Shown here: piece by piece, positions 23,922-33,837 of the stretch | How the letters are laid out: each line of letters begins with the position of its first letter | Position numbering within the stretch: position 1 is the stretch's first letter | Source: Caulobacteraceae bacterium | GTDB taxonomy: Bacteria; Pseudomonadota; Alphaproteobacteria; Caulobacterales; Caulobacteraceae | Reading direction: 5' to 3' | DNA: 36,104 nucleotides | Assembly (NCBI GenBank): GCA_019232665.1 | Contig: JAFANN010000348.1 | Span: 1 to 36,104, forward strand | Notes under the pieces: generated by a model | What the model was told of the DNA's origin: nothing | Seen by the model: the letters and a program-made list of their open reading frames with translations, nothing else | Databases searched by the model: none | Made by a program: the position numbers and the translations under genes

Positions 23922-24323
23922 CTAGAACTTGAACGTCGTTTCCAGCCGCACGCGCGGATTTGGCGCCTGGGGCGTCGGGAGACGCTGCGAGTCGAGCGGA
24001 AGCGTCTGGTCGGGCGCGATGGTCACGCCGCCGCCGATGTGCAGTCTCGGGGTCACTTTGTAGAACAGGCCCGGCTCGATATCTCGCATGTCAGGCGTGC
24101 GGTCGGTCCGCGAGTCGACGCCGAGGCGAAGGCCCCAGCGGCCTTTCTTCGAATCCCATTCCAGCGTACGGCCTGGAGTGGTCGGAGCCGGAGCAGCGAA
24201 GTCGTTGGCGACGAGGAGGACTTGGGCGGGGGCCTGCGAGGCGGCCATTTCGGCATGCGCGCTCACGCCTGCGAGGCAGACGCATGCGGCTCCGAAAGCC
24301 CCGATGAGCTGTGCAGGCTTCAT
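23922..24323 (-). CDS. ntrZ: NtrZ-like periplasmic regulatory protein
   Basis: The 133-residue protein has a signal peptide (hydrophobic 5-22, cleavage after AHA), then RWGLRLGVDSRTDRTPDMRDIEPGLFYKVTPRLHIGGGVTIA and a terminal RVRLETTFKF. Beta-rich sequence with an aromatic end fits the NtrZ family, a periplasmic protein that in Caulobacter modulates the NtrY sensor kinase. The position just before the DUF3576 gene and leuS matches my recollection of the Caulobacter locus. The start is ATG 24323, with an adjacent GTG at 24326. No NtrYX genes are in the window. Confidence 0.7.
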   Translation of the reverse strand: MKPAQLIGAFGAACVCLAGVSAHAEMAASQAPAQVLLVANDFAAPAPTTPGRTLEWDSKKGRWGLRLGVDSRTDRTPDMRDIEPGLFYKVTPRLHIGGGVTIAPDQTLPLDSQRLPTPQAPNPRVRLETTFKF

Positions 24324-24326
24324 CAC

Positions 24327-24577
24327 CTTGCTCGCTCGCTTACCCCCACGGCCTTAGCCGGCGTCCCTGCGGCATCATGGCTCTAACTGATGGATCGTAA
24401 ACGCGCCGCAATGAGCCGCGTCAACAGCGCAATCCCCTGAATCGACACGCCTGCGGCTGATGGCCTCTGGCTGTGGCGCGTCCGCCACGCGATTGCCGTT
24501 TTGCGGTCTAATGCGAATGCTGTAGACGCATGGCCCCGCGGGCGCCCCGGGAGCGCGGCGAACCGCCGAATACGGAA
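24327..24577. other. Divergent intergenic gap, ntrZ / DUF3576
   Basis: This 251-nt gap between divergent genes has no open frame I would trust, no clear palindrome and no EcfG motif. It must contain the promoters for both genes, but I could not pick a convincing -35/-10 pair. Confidence 0.4.
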
Positions 24578-25045
24578 ATGGAGCCGATGATCAAGGTGAG
24601 TCAGCGCGGCCGTTGGATCCGCGGTTGCGCGACCGTCGTGGCTTGCGTCAGCGCCTTGGCGCTGTCGGCCTGCGGCGGCAAAGCGGAGCACGGATCACCC
24701 GGGAAGGCGCCGGCCGGCGCGATCGGCGTGAACAGCTATCTGTGGCGCGCGACCCTCGACACGCTGTCCTTCATGCCCCTGGCCTCGGCCGACCCCTATG
24801 GCGGGGTGGTGGTCACCGACTGGTACATCAACCCCGAGCGGCCGACCGAGCGGTTCAAGGTGACGGTCTACATTCTCGACACGCGCCTGCGCGCCGACGG
24901 CCTGGCGGTGAATGTCTACAAGGAAATCAGCAACGGCCAGGGCGGCTGGATTCCCTCGCCGGCGGCCGATCAGACCAGTTCGGACATCGAGAACGCGATC
25001 CTGACCAAGGCCCGGCAGCTTCGACTTTCGAACCTGAAGGGCTAA
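24578..25045 (+). CDS. DUF3576-type lipoprotein
   Basis: The 155-residue protein begins with a basic n-region, a hydrophobic stretch and the lipobox LSAC (Cys32), so it should be lipid-anchored. The mature part contains GVNSYLWRATLDTLSFMPLASADPYGGVVVTDWY and SSDIENAILTKARQLR, conserved features of the alphaproteobacterial DUF3576 family. Function is unknown. Start candidates are ATG 24578 and ATG 24587; neither has an ideal RBS. It precedes leuS, from which it is separated by a palindromic repeat. Confidence 0.83.
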   Translation: MEPMIKVSQRGRWIRGCATVVACVSALALSACGGKAEHGSPGKAPAGAIGVNSYLWRATLDTLSFMPLASADPYGGVVVTDWYINPERPTERFKVTVYILDTRLRADGLAVNVYKEISNGQGGWIPSPAADQTSSDIENAILTKARQLRLSNLKG

Positions 25046-25058
25046 CGCAGCTCAGCTG

Positions 25059-25130
25059 CGCTCTAGCTTCTCGTTCGGCGCGCTTTCTGCAGGCGAACCT
25101 GTTCCTGCTTCGCCGGAAAGCGCTCTAGCG
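25059..25130. repeat. Dispersed-type palindromic repeat upstream of leuS
   Basis: The segment is bounded by GCGCTCTAGC (25059-25068) and GCGCTCTAGCG (25120-25130). Inside are nested inverted repeats GCGCTTTC (25080-25087) / GAAAGCGC (25116-25123) and GGCGAA (25092-25097) / TTCGCC (25109-25114). CTCTAG-ended palindromes with a TTTTC...GAAAA core are common intergenic repeats in alphaproteobacterial genomes; membership is inferred from the pattern. Confidence 0.6.
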
Positions 25131-25229
25131 GGCGCCCTGGTCGCTCGCGGCATGGTCATCGCAGCGGCGCCGCGCTAAGCCTCGGAGCCGCTATCCCCCC
25201 GGCGGCAAAAAGTGAAGAGCAGCGCAGGT

Positions 25230-27791
25230 ATGGTCCGGTACAACCCCAAGTCGGTCGAGCCGAAGTGGCGCGCGGCCTGGGACGCGGCCGACGCCTTCCG
25301 CGCGGAGACCGGCGCGGACAAGCCAAAATACTATGTTCTGGAAATGTTCCCCTATCCGTCGGGGAACCTGCACGTCGGCCACGCCCGCAACTACGCCATG
25401 GGCGACGTGGTCGCCCGCTACAAGCGCGCGCGCGGGTTCAATGTCCTCCATCCGATGGGCTGGGACGCCTTCGGCCTGCCGGCCGAGAACGCGGCGCAGG
25501 AGCGCGGGGTCGACCCGGCGGCCTGGACCTGGGCCAACATCGACAGGATGCGGGCCGAGCTGAAGGCGCTGGGCCTGTCGATCGACTGGTCACGAGAGTT
25601 CGCCACTTGCGATCCGGCCTACTACGGACGGCAGCAGGCCTGGTTCCTGAAACTCCTGGAGCGAGGCCTTGTCTATCGCAAGGAAGGCGTTGTGAACTGG
25701 GACCCGGTCGACATGACCGTCCTGGCCAACGAGCAGGTGATCGACGGGCGCGGCTGGCGCTCTGGCGCGCCGGTCGAGCGCCGCAAGCTGACTCAATGGT
25801 TTGCGCGGATCACCGACTACGCCGACGACCTGCTCGAGGGCCTGGAATCGCTCGACCGGTGGCCGGAGAAAGTCCGGCTGATGCAGGAGAACTGGATCGG
25901 CAAGTCGCGCGGCCTGCGGATGGATTTCGCCTTTTCCACGCCGCAGCCTGAGCCATCCATCACCGTCTACACCACGCGCCCGGACACCCTTTTTGGCGCC
26001 AGCTTCGTCGCCGTTGCCCCCGACCACCCGCTGGCCGAACGGCTGGCGGCGTCGGATGAGCGGGTGCGCGACTTCGTCGCCCGTTGCCGGATGGGCGGCA
26101 CCTCCGAGGCTGAGATCGAATCGGCGGAGAAGCTCGGCTGGGACACGGGACTCGAGGTGGTCCATCCCTTTGACTCCGATCGCCGCCTGCCGGTTTGGAT
26201 CGCGAACTTCGTCCTCATGGAATACGGCACCGGCGCCATCTTCGGCTGCCCGGCGCACGACCAGCGCGACCTGGATTTTGCCCGCAAGTACAACCTGTCG
26301 GTGACGCCCGTCGTGCTGCCTCCAGGCGCCGATCCAGCGACGTTTCACGTGAAACAGGAGGCGTATGTCGGGCCCGGCCGGATCTTCAACTCCGCCTTCC
26401 TGGACGGGCTGGAGATCGAAGAGGCCAAGGCCGCGGCCATCGCCGAGATCGAGCGAATGGGTGCTGGCGTGGGGGCCACCATCTATCGCCTGCGCGACTG
26501 GGGCGTTTCCCGCCAGCGCGGCTGGGGCTGTCCCATTCCGATCGTCCATTGCCAGGCGTGCGGCATCGTGCCGGTTCCCGAGGACCAGTTGCCGGTGCGT
26601 CTACCCGAGGGGATGGACTTCACACGCCCGGGCAGCCCCATTGCGCGGGACGAGGCGTGGAAGAACGTCGCGTGTCCCAAGTGCGGCGGGCCGGCCCAGC
26701 GGGAAACCGACACCCTCGACACCTTCGTCGATTCTTCCTGGTACTTCGCGCGCTTCGCCAATCCGATGGCGGAAGCCCCCATCGATGGCGCGGCGGCGGA
26801 CTACTGGATGCCGGTAGACCAGTACATCGGCGGGATCGAGCACGCCGTTCTCCACCTGCTCTACGCCCGCTTCGTCACCCGCGCCCTCGCGGACGAGGGA
26901 ATGCTGAAGGTGAAGGAGCCGTTCGCAGGCTTGTTCACCCAGGGCATGGTGACCCACGAGACCTATCGCAGGCAGAACGGCGAATGGGTCGAGCCGGGCC
27001 TGGTCGAGATCGACACGGAAGGCTCCACGCGACGCGCCCGCATCGCCGAGACCGGCGAACCGCTGGTGATCGGCGACATCGAGAAGATGTCCAAGTCGAA
27101 GCGGAACGTGGTCGCTCCCGCCGACATCGCCGAAACCTACGGGGTCGACGCCGCGCGCCTGTTCGTCCTCTCCGACTCGCCGCCGGAACGCGACGTGCAG
27201 TGGACGGCGGCGGGTGTCGAAGGCGCCTGGCGTCTGGTCAACCGGATCTGGGCCGAATTCGATGCCCTCGACGAAGAGACGGGCTCCGGGGATGCGGCGG
27301 CTGACCTCGAACTTCGTCGGGCGACGCACAAGGCGATAAAGGCGGTGAGTGAGGCCATCGAAGGCTTCCGATTCAACAGCGCCGTCGCACGCCTGTACGA
27401 GTTCACGGCTACCGTCCGCGCCGCGCGCGCCGATGCGATCGTGTCCCGCGAAACTCGGCGGGAGGCGCTAAGCGCGCTCGCGCGCTTGGTCGCCCCCTAC
27501 GCCCCGCACCTGGCCGAGGAGTGCTGGTCGCGGCTTGGAGAAGACGGCCTCGTCGCCACGGCCCCATGGCCGGTCTGGGATCCCGCACTCAGCGAGGATG
27601 AGGAGCGCACGCTTCCGGTGCAGATCAACGGCAAGCGCCGCGGCGAAGTTCGCGCGCCCGCCGGGGCCACGCCCGCCGAGGTGGAGCAGATTGTCATGCG
27701 CGACGACGAGATCCGTCGCCGTTTGGACGGACTCACGGTACGGAAAGTGATCGTGGTTCCCGATCGCATCGTAAACCTGGTTGCCGGATGA
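25230..27791 (+). CDS. leuS: Leucyl-tRNA synthetase
   Basis: The 853-residue class I synthetase has the HIGH-type motif HVGH (48-51) in [18 protein letters not shown], a CP1 editing domain ([40 protein letters not shown]), a zinc-knuckle-like pair CQAC...[13 protein letters not shown] and KMSKS (619-623). It charges tRNA-Leu. I chose ATG 25230 ([13 protein letters not shown]) over GTG 25212 because it matches the family N-terminus. The stop overlaps the lptE start by 4 nt. The editing-domain coding sequence holds a parS site. Confidence 0.96.
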   Translation: MVRYNPKSVEPKWRAAWDAADAFRAETGADKPKYYVLEMFPYPSGNLHVGHARNYAMGDVVARYKRARGFNVLHPMGWDAFGLPAENAAQERGVDPAAWTWANIDRMRAELKALGLSIDWSREFATCDPAYYGRQQAWFLKLLERGLVYRKEGVVNWDPVDMTVLANEQVIDGRGWRSGAPVERRKLTQWFARITDYADDLLEGLESLDRWPEKVRLMQENWIGKSRGLRMDFAFSTPQPEPSITVYTTRPDTLFGASFVAVAPDHPLAERLAASDERVRDFVARCRMGGTSEAEIESAEKLGWDTGLEVVHPFDSDRRLPVWIANFVLMEYGTGAIFGCPAHDQRDLDFARKYNLSVTPVVLPPGADPATFHVKQEAYVGPGRIFNSAFLDGLEIEEAKAAAIAEIERMGAGVGATIYRLRDWGVSRQRGWGCPIPIVHCQACGIVPVPEDQLPVRLPEGMDFTRPGSPIARDEAWKNVACPKCGGPAQRETDTLDTFVDSSWYFARFANPMAEAPIDGAAADYWMPVDQYIGGIEHAVLHLLYARFVTRALADEGMLKVKEPFAGLFTQGMVTHETYRRQNGEWVEPGLVEIDTEGSTRRARIAETGEPLVIGDIEKMSKSKRNVVAPADIAETYGVDAARLFVLSDSPPERDVQWTAAGVEGAWRLVNRIWAEFDALDEETGSGDAAADLELRRATHKAIKAVSEAIEGFRFNSAVARLYEFTATVRAARADAIVSRETRREALSALARLVAPYAPHLAEECWSRLGEDGLVATAPWPVWDPALSEDEERTLPVQINGKRRGEVRAPAGATPAEVEQIVMRDDEIRRRLDGLTVRKVIVVPDRIVNLVAG
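26342..26355. promoter_or_regulatory. parS site within leuS
   Basis: GTTTCACGTGAAAC, a perfect 14-bp palindrome identical to the core of the bacterial parS consensus bound by ParB. It encodes the Thr-Phe-His-Val-Lys-Gln stretch at about residues 371-376 of LeuS. It lies about 3.2 kb from parB. Confidence 0.88.
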
Positions 27792-28303
27792 CCCGGCGGG
27801 GGGCGCGCTTCGCTGGCGGCGCGGTCGCCACCTGCGTTCTGGCGTCAGCGCTGGGCGGGTGCGGATTCACGCCCATGTACGCGACGCCTGGCGTCAGTTC
27901 GGGCCTCGCCTCCATAGACGTGGACGCGCCACGCGGACGCTTGGGCTATCTGCTGCGCGAGGATCTCGATGACGCGCTGGGGCGCGACAAGTCCGCGCCG
28001 CCATCCTACCGCCTCGAATTGACCCTGGTTCAGAGCCGCGGGCCGCGAGGCCTGAACCGCTCGGATGTCGCCGAATACTACGACCTTGGAATGACGGTCC
28101 AGTACCGGCTGATTTCCATCGCCACCGGCAAGGTGGCCGCCAGCGGCGCGGTGACGACCCAGGTCAGCTACGACGACTCCGGCCAGGCCTACGCCGACAT
28201 CGCCGCCGCTCAGGACGCCCAGAACCGGGTCGCCTCCGACGCCGCCCAGAGGATCCAGGTCCAACTCGCCTCCTGGATGCATCGGCAGGCGCAGGGCGGC
28301 TGA
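27788..28303 (+). CDS. lptE: LPS-assembly lipoprotein LptE
   Basis: The 171-residue protein has a signal peptide with lipobox ALGGC (Cys25) followed directly by GFTPMYA, the typical start of mature alphaproteobacterial LptE. A beta/alpha domain follows, with [61 protein letters not shown]. LptE plugs the LptD barrel during LPS transport to the cell surface. It is translationally coupled to leuS (ATGA) and followed 14 nt later by holA, the usual leuS-lptE-holA order. Confidence 0.9.
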   Translation: MTRRGARFAGGAVATCVLASALGGCGFTPMYATPGVSSGLASIDVDAPRGRLGYLLREDLDDALGRDKSAPPSYRLELTLVQSRGPRGLNRSDVAEYYDLGMTVQYRLISIATGKVAASGAVTTQVSYDDSGQAYADIAAAQDAQNRVASDAAQRIQVQLASWMHRQAQGG

Positions 28304-28317
28304 TCCAAGGCGCAGCC

Positions 28318-29367
28318 GTGCTCCTCAATCGGCGCCCCGATCTCGAAAAGTTCCTCGCCTCGCCGGGCGCCGCCCGCGCTGCGGTGTTGCACGGTCGCGA
28401 CCACGGCGTGGTGCGTGAGCGGGCCGACGCCCTCGCCAGAGCGACGACGGAGCGGCCGGACGATCCATTCGACGTCGCCCTCCTTACCGACGCGGACATC
28501 GTCTCGGAGGAAGGACGGCTCGAAGGCGAGCTGATGGCGGTGTCGATGGTTGGCGGGCGAAGGCTCGTCCGCCTGCGCCTGAGCGGAGATTCCGTTTCGG
28601 CCGAGCGCATCGCCGGCGAGGCCCTGGCCCGCCACCTGGCCGGAGAACTTAATCCGGAGGCCTTCCTGCTCGTGGAAGCGGGCCCGTTGCGCAACGACTC
28701 GGCCCTCGTCCGCGGCGGCAAGGACTCACTGCTATGCGGCGTGATCCCCTGCTACGAGGACGAACCCGGTGAGCTTGCCCGCATGGCCCGCGCCGCCCTC
28801 ACGCAGGAGGGTCTCGCGCTGAGCGCCGACGCCTTGGAGGTGTTCGTCGGCCGCTTGCCGCATGATCGCGGGGTGGCGCGCCAGGAGATCGAGCGGCTGA
28901 TCCTGTTCCTCGGTCCCGGCAGGCCCGGCCAGGCGAGTCTGGCGGATCTGACCCCGTTCTTCGGCGTCGAGCCCGAAGCCTCGCTTGGCGAAGCCGCCCT
29001 TCACGCCTTCGGAGGCCGGCTCGCCGCGGCCCAGACGCAGCTGCGGCTGGCGCAGCAGGAGGGGGAAGGGGGCGTCGCCGCCGTCCGCGCCATGTCCCTG
29101 CATCTTGGCCGCCTGCGCAAGGTGGGGACGGCCCGGGCCGGAGGCGCGAGTCCCCAGGCGGCGGTGAAGGCGGCCGGGATCTTCTGGAAAAACGAGCGCG
29201 AGGTCCTTCGCCAGGCCAACGCCTGGACCCTGGCCACTCTGGCGGGACCCCAGGCCGACATCCTCGCCGCCGAGATCGCCTGCAAGACAACAGGCTCTCC
29301 GGATCGCCTGCTGGCCGAGCGCCTCGCCTTCTCGATCGCCCACCAGGCCCGTCGCCTGGGCCTCTAA
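28318..29367 (+). CDS. holA: DNA polymerase III delta subunit
   Basis: The 349-residue protein matches HolA in length and landmarks: an N-terminal [35 protein letters not shown], a central ADIVSEEGRLEGELMAVSMVGGRRLVRLR, RLPHDRGVARQEIERLILFLG, and a helical C-terminal collar domain. It opens the beta clamp in the clamp loader. The GTG start at 28318 lies 14 nt after lptE. It converges on parB across a repeat-rich gap. Confidence 0.92.
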   Translation: MLLNRRPDLEKFLASPGAARAAVLHGRDHGVVRERADALARATTERPDDPFDVALLTDADIVSEEGRLEGELMAVSMVGGRRLVRLRLSGDSVSAERIAGEALARHLAGELNPEAFLLVEAGPLRNDSALVRGGKDSLLCGVIPCYEDEPGELARMARAALTQEGLALSADALEVFVGRLPHDRGVARQEIERLILFLGPGRPGQASLADLTPFFGVEPEASLGEAALHAFGGRLAAAQTQLRLAQQEGEGGVAAVRAMSLHLGRLRKVGTARAGGASPQAAVKAAGIFWKNEREVLRQANAWTLATLAGPQADILAAEIACKTTGSPDRLLAERLAFSIAHQARRLGL

Positions 29368-29385
29368 CGGGCGCCCGAGCGGCGG

Positions 29386-29530
29386 CTTCCCCCTCAGTCG
29401 GCCCGCCTTCGTCGGACCGACAGCTCCCCCGTGAAGGGGAGCAGAGCGCTGAATATAAATGGAAACGCTCTCCTTCCCCTTCCGGGGCAGGCGGACCGGC
29501 GCGTAGCGGCCGGGTCGGATGGGGAAAGCG
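29386..29530. repeat. Inverted pair of hairpin-forming intergenic repeats between holA and parB
   Basis: Two copies of a pattern of pyrimidine tract, CCTTCG-type stem, then CTCCCC...GGGGAG face each other. The left copy (about 29386-29442) has GTCGG/CCGAC arms and AGCTCCCCCGTGAAGGGGAGC. The right copy (about 29469-29527) reads the same kind of sequence on the minus strand. The left copy resembles the xthA-cenR gap. It probably also ends transcription of both convergent genes. Confidence 0.55.
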
Positions 29531-29542
29531 TTCGCCGCAACC

Positions 29543-30439
29543 TCAGTCCTGTATCTCCCGGCGGGCGCCGGCGATAAGCCGTCGGGCAATCTCGTCGAGT
29601 TGTTCGAGCGTGCGGTACTCGATCAGCACCTGACCTGACTCGCCGGAATGGCGGATCGAGACCACGAGACCCAGCGCCTCCGACAGATCGCTCTCCAAAG
29701 CGCGCGTATCGTCATCCTTGGACGGCGGCGCAACGGGACGGGAGGGTCGACCGGCGCGCTCCCGCGCCTGGCGCGCGAGGGCCTCCACCTGGCGCACGTT
29801 CAGCCCCCGCGCGACGATGGTGTCGGCCAGGGACTCGGCGTCCTGCAGGTCGAGCAGCGCCCTGGCGTGTCCCGCGGTAAGGCGGCCGGCCTCCACATGC
29901 GACTGCACCCCGGGCGGAAGTCGCGTGAGGCGGATGGTGTTGGCCACGTGGCTGCGGCTCTTGCCGACCACGCGGGCGATCTCGTCGGCGGTGCGACTGA
30001 ACCGCTCGCTCATCAGCTGATAGCCCCGCGCCTCCTCCAGGGCGTTGAGGTCGGCGCGTTGGATGTTCTCGATCAGCGCCACCTCCATCACTTCGGCCGG
30101 GGTGAGGTCGCGCACCAGGGCGGGAATCGTGCGCAATCCCGCTTGCTGGGCCGCGCGCCAGCGACGCTCGCCAGCGATGATCTGGTGCTCGCCGGGCGCC
30201 TCGGGCAGGGGGCGAACCAGGATCGGTTGGATCACGCCGCGCTCGCGGATCGACTCCGCCAGTTCGTCGAGTTCCGGCTGGGAGAAGGCGCGCCTGGGCT
30301 GCTCAGGATTGGGTCGCACCAGCTCCAGGGGAAGCTCGACCACCCCGGCCTCGCGCCGCCGCTCTGGCGTCACGGCCGAATGCGCTTCTTCCAGAAGAGC
30401 CGAGAGACCTCGCCCCAGACCCCGGCGTTGCTCCGCCAT
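29543..30439 (-). CDS. parB: Chromosome-partitioning protein ParB (CTPase clamp)
   Basis: The 298-residue protein starts with the ParA-stimulating peptide AEQRRGLGRGLSALLEE. It then has the CTP-binding domain with GERRWRA (90-96) and ENIQRADLNALEEA (124-137), a parS-reading helix-turn-helix (about 150-171, TADEIARVVGKSRSHVANTIR) and a C-terminal dimerisation region ending YRTLEQLDEIARRL. It loads at parS and spreads to form the centromere complex. The ATG at 30439 fits the family N-terminus. It follows parA by 43 nt, and two parS sites lie in this window. Confidence 0.97.
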   Translation of the reverse strand: MAEQRRGLGRGLSALLEEAHSAVTPERRREAGVVELPLELVRPNPEQPRRAFSQPELDELAESIRERGVIQPILVRPLPEAPGEHQIIAGERRWRAAQQAGLRTIPALVRDLTPAEVMEVALIENIQRADLNALEEARGYQLMSERFSRTADEIARVVGKSRSHVANTIRLTRLPPGVQSHVEAGRLTAGHARALLDLQDAESLADTIVARGLNVRQVEALARQARERAGRPSRPVAPPSKDDDTRALESDLSEALGLVVSIRHSGESGQVLIEYRTLEQLDEIARRLIAGARREIQD

Positions 30440-30482
30440 TCTCACCCGCCTCTCGTCAACACTTACGCCCCCGGCCCCGATC

Positions 30483-31286
30483 TCAGGCGACCACCTGGGC
30501 GCGCTTCTTTTCCCGCGCAATCATTTCCCGCGCGAGGTCGAGATAGGCCCGGCTGCCGGCACACTGGAGATCGTAAATCAGCGCCGGCTTGCCATGCGAG
30601 GGGGCCTCGGAGACCCGCACGTTGCGCGGGATCATGGTCTCGTAGACTGCGTCCTTGAGATGGCCGCGCACGTCGTTGGCCACCTGGGAAGACAGGCTGT
30701 TGCGGCGATCGAACATGGTCAGCACCACGCCCTGGATCGCCAGTCTCGGATTTAGCGAAGCGCGCACCTGCTCGATCGTCCGCAGCAGCTGGCTGAGGCC
30801 CTCGAGAGCGAAAAACTCACACTGGAGCGGCACCAGCACCGCGTCCGCCGCCGCCAGAGCATTGACCGTCAGCAGATTGAGCGAAGGTGGGCAGTCGATC
30901 AGGACATAGTCCAGTGTGCCGGTCTCGAGCTGCTCGAGCGCGTCACGCAGGCGATAGGCCCGCCGGGGCTTGTGGCCGAGCTCCAGTTCGACCCCCGAAA
31001 GATCGGCGTCGGCCGGGACGAGCGAGAGGTTGGGGACGTCGGTGGCGACCATGACCTCCGACATCGCCGCGCCCTCGATGAGCACGTCATAAAGCGTCTT
31101 GCCACGCATCTGCGGGTGCAGACCCAGCCCTGTGGACGCATTGCCCTGGGGGTCATGATCGATGAGCAGGACCTTCTGACCGACCGCCGCCAGGGCCGTG
31201 CCCAGATTGATGGCGGTCGTGGTCTTTCCCACGCCGCCCTTCTGATTGGCGATGGCGAGGATCCGCACTCTAGCGTCTTGGGCCAC
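30483..31286 (-). CDS. parA: Chromosome-partitioning ATPase ParA
   Basis: The 267-residue P-loop ATPase has the deviant Walker A KGGVGKTT (16-23) with both signature lysines, the switch motif LIDHDPQGNAS (HD in place of the more usual AD), Walker B YVLIDCPPSL, and the family C-terminus. It drives ParB-parS segregation. The GTG at 31286, after an AGGA, gives the usual N-terminus [10 protein letters not shown]; an upstream GTG at 31328 would overlap rsmG by 59 nt. With the chosen start the overlap is 17 nt, so mnmG-rsmG-parA-parB is a tight operon. Confidence 0.96.
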   Translation of the reverse strand: MAQDARVRILAIANQKGGVGKTTTAINLGTALAAVGQKVLLIDHDPQGNASTGLGLHPQMRGKTLYDVLIEGAAMSEVMVATDVPNLSLVPADADLSGVELELGHKPRRAYRLRDALEQLETGTLDYVLIDCPPSLNLLTVNALAAADAVLVPLQCEFFALEGLSQLLRTIEQVRASLNPRLAIQGVVLTMFDRRNSLSSQVANDVRGHLKDAVYETMIPRNVRVSEAPSHGKPALIYDLQCAGSRAYLDLAREMIAREKKRAQVVA

Positions 31287-31920
31287 GGGTGAGGTTCCTG
31301 ATCGAGAGGAGGCGTCCGCGGGGGTCACTCAGGCTCGTCTCACACTTGGTCTCGAAGCGCCAGCGCCCCCGCGCCGCATCGATCTCCGCCTGGGCGTCCG
31401 CGCCTTTGAGGAAGAGACCGCGCGCTCCGAGCCCCATGAAGGGTGCGGCAAAATCGAGCAGCCGATCGAGCGGCGCGCACGCCCGCGCTGTCACCACCTC
31501 GACCTGCAGGTGGAAGTCTTCCGCGCGGCCGTGCCTGACCATCGCGGGCAGGTCGAGCCGATCGACCACGGACTGCAGGAACCGGCACCGCTTGGCCATG
31601 CTCTCCACCAGGTCCACCCGGGCTCCTTCCCGGCCCTTGAGCAGGATCGCCAGGACGAGACCCGGCAGTCCCGCGCCTGACCCAAGATCCGCCCACCGCA
31701 CCGCCTCGCGCTCGAACCAGAGCAGTTGGGCGCTGTCGAGGAAGTGGCGGGTCCAGAACTGCGGCAAGGTCGCCGCGCCCACTAGATTCGTCTCCCGATT
31801 CGCGGCTTCGAGCATCCCTCGAAATGAATCGGCGTCGGCGGCTCGCGCCTCGTTCCAGTCCAGCGTTTCCCAGAAGCCGGACGGAAGCGCCGCGCCCTCA
31901 GGCGGCGCGACGACGGACAT
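31270..31920 (-). CDS. rsmG: 16S rRNA (guanine-527-N7)-methyltransferase RsmG
   Basis: The 216-residue methyltransferase has the SAM motif [17 protein letters not shown], then [18 protein letters not shown], and [21 protein letters not shown], all standard for RsmG/GidB. It methylates G527 of 16S rRNA. The ATG start at 31920 lies inside the mnmG coding region, a 23-nt overlap. The product ends TRGPRR, with its stop inside parA. Confidence 0.94.
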   Translation of the reverse strand: MSVVAPPEGAALPSGFWETLDWNEARAADADSFRGMLEAANRETNLVGAATLPQFWTRHFLDSAQLLWFEREAVRWADLGSGAGLPGLVLAILLKGREGARVDLVESMAKRCRFLQSVVDRLDLPAMVRHGRAEDFHLQVEVVTARACAPLDRLLDFAAPFMGLGARGLFLKGADAQAEIDAARGRWRFETKCETSLSDPRGRLLSIRNLTRGPRR

Positions 31921-33751
31921 GGGCCAAGAGGGCCGTGAGGGCGCCGGGGGTCACGCCTTCGATGCGCGCGGCCTGGCCCAGCGTCGCAGGCGCCACAGCC
32001 GAGAGTTTTTCCTGGACCTCCGCGGAGAGGCCACCGAGGGCGCGGTAGTCGAGGTCAGCGGGCAGGGCGAGGTCCTCATCGCGACGGAAGAGGGCCACGT
32101 CCGCCTCCTGACGAGCCATGTAGCCATGGTAGGCTGCGTCGATCTCGACCTGCTCGCGGGCGAATGCCGGCCAGACGCCGATCTGCGGCCAGATCCGAGC
32201 CAGATCTTCGAAGCCGATCTCGGGGTGAGCGAGGAGTTGCAGCAGACTGCGAGGCTGGCCGTCCGCCGAAATCCGGAAGCCGGCGCGAGCCGCCTCCGCC
32301 GGGGAGAGCCGCAACTCCGCCGCCGCGGCCCGGGCGTCGGCGAGAGCCTTCGCCTTGCCGGACCAGGCGGCGCGGCGCTCGGGACCGACGCAACCCCACG
32401 CCTCGCCGATATCGGTCAGCCGCTGGTCGGCGTTGTCGGCCCGCAGCCGCAAACGATACTCCGCGCGGCTGGTGAACATCCGATAGGGCTCGGTGACCCC
32501 GCGGGTGACGAGGTCGTCGATGAGCACGCCGATGTAGGCCTCGTCCCTGCCGAGAACGACCGGATCTTGCCCACTCGCTTCGCGCGCGGCGTTGATCCCG
32601 CCCATCAGACCCTGAGCGGCGGCCTCCTCATAGCCGGTCGTCCCGTTGATCTGGCCGGCGAGATAGAGACCCGGCGCGCGCTTCACCGCCAGGGCGGGGG
32701 TGAGCTCGCGAGGATCCACGTAGTCGTATTCGATGGCGTAGCCGTAGCGCAGGACGTCGACCCGCTCGAGGCCAGGGATGGTGCGAAGGAACTTGTCCTG
32801 CGCCGCCTCGCCAAGAGAGGTGGAAATCCCGTTGGGATAGACCGTCGGATCGTCGAGGCCCTCGGGTTCGAGGAAGATCTGGTGGCCCGTCTTGTCGGCG
32901 AACCGGACCACCTTGTCCTCGATCGAGGGGCAATAACGTGGCCCACGGCCCGAGGTCCGGCCGCCATAGACCGCCGATTCCGCCAGATGCTCGGCGATGA
33001 TCGCGTGCGTCGCCGGCGTCGTCGACGTGACACCGCAGGTGATCTGCGGGTTGCAGATCCGATCGGTGAGAAACGAGAAGGGAATCGGCGGATCGTCGCC
33101 CGGCTGGCTGGCGAGGCTCGCCCAGTCGATCGTCCGTCCATCCAGGCGCGCAGGCGTGCCGGTCTTCAGCCGGCCCATGGTCAGGCCAAGCCGGTAGAGC
33201 CGCTCCGCCAGCCCGATGGTCGGCGCCTCGCCGAACCGGCCTGCCGGCGTGCGTTCCGCGCCCCGCCAGATCACCCCCTTGAGGAAAGTGCCTGTCGTCA
33301 GGACGACCGCGCGCGCGAGATAGGCGCGCTCGCTCGCGCCCATGACTCCAACGATCCGTCCGCCATCCTCGATCAGGTCCTCGGCGGCGTCGGCGAGGAT
33401 CTCGAGCCCCGCCTGGGCCTCCAGCGCCGAGCGCATGGCCGTCCGATAGAGGGCCCGGTCCATCTGCGCGCGAGGCCCGCGCACAGCCGCTCCTCGTGAG
33501 GCGTTGAGCATGCGGAACTGGATCCCCGCGGCGTCCGACACGCGGCCCATCAGCCCGTCGAGCGCGTCCACCTCCCGCACGAGGTGGCCCTTGCCGATCC
33601 CGCCAATCGCGGGATTGCACGACATCTCGCCGATGGTCTCCACCTTGTGCGTGAGCAGCAGGGTGCGCGCGCCCATCCGCGCCGAGGCCGCGGCGGCTTC
33701 GCATCCGGCGTGTCCGCCGCCAATGACGATGACATCCCAGGTGTCGGTCAC
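31898..33751 (-). CDS. mnmG: tRNA uridine-5-carboxymethylaminomethyl modification enzyme MnmG (GidA)
   Basis: The 617-residue FAD protein has an N-terminal dinucleotide-binding GGGHAG (11-16), the GidA signature [18 protein letters not shown] with its catalytic Cys, a second family block [20 protein letters not shown] and a helical C-terminal domain for tRNA binding. With MnmE it modifies U34 of certain tRNAs. The start is GTG at 33751. It overlaps rsmG downstream; upstream, 104 nt with a parS site separate it from mnmE. Confidence 0.96.
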   Translation of the reverse strand: MTDTWDVIVIGGGHAGCEAAAASARMGARTLLLTHKVETIGEMSCNPAIGGIGKGHLVREVDALDGLMGRVSDAAGIQFRMLNASRGAAVRGPRAQMDRALYRTAMRSALEAQAGLEILADAAEDLIEDGGRIVGVMGASERAYLARAVVLTTGTFLKGVIWRGAERTPAGRFGEAPTIGLAERLYRLGLTMGRLKTGTPARLDGRTIDWASLASQPGDDPPIPFSFLTDRICNPQITCGVTSTTPATHAIIAEHLAESAVYGGRTSGRGPRYCPSIEDKVVRFADKTGHQIFLEPEGLDDPTVYPNGISTSLGEAAQDKFLRTIPGLERVDVLRYGYAIEYDYVDPRELTPALAVKRAPGLYLAGQINGTTGYEEAAAQGLMGGINAAREASGQDPVVLGRDEAYIGVLIDDLVTRGVTEPYRMFTSRAEYRLRLRADNADQRLTDIGEAWGCVGPERRAAWSGKAKALADARAAAAELRLSPAEAARAGFRISADGQPRSLLQLLAHPEIGFEDLARIWPQIGVWPAFAREQVEIDAAYHGYMARQEADVALFRRDEDLALPADLDYRALGGLSAEVQEKLSAVAPATLGQAARIEGVTPGALTALLAHVRRRAA

Positions 33752-33837
33752 GAGTTAGGCCCTGCGGGTCGGGGGAGGAACGGTTCGGGTCCGCGGGAGA
33801 TAGGCTGCCGAGAGGCTGCGGTCGAGTCGGCACAAGT

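Noticed and set aside
27441-27454. Degenerate parS-like sequence in leuS
   Set aside because: Only 11 of 14 bases match the palindrome core; too weak without binding data.
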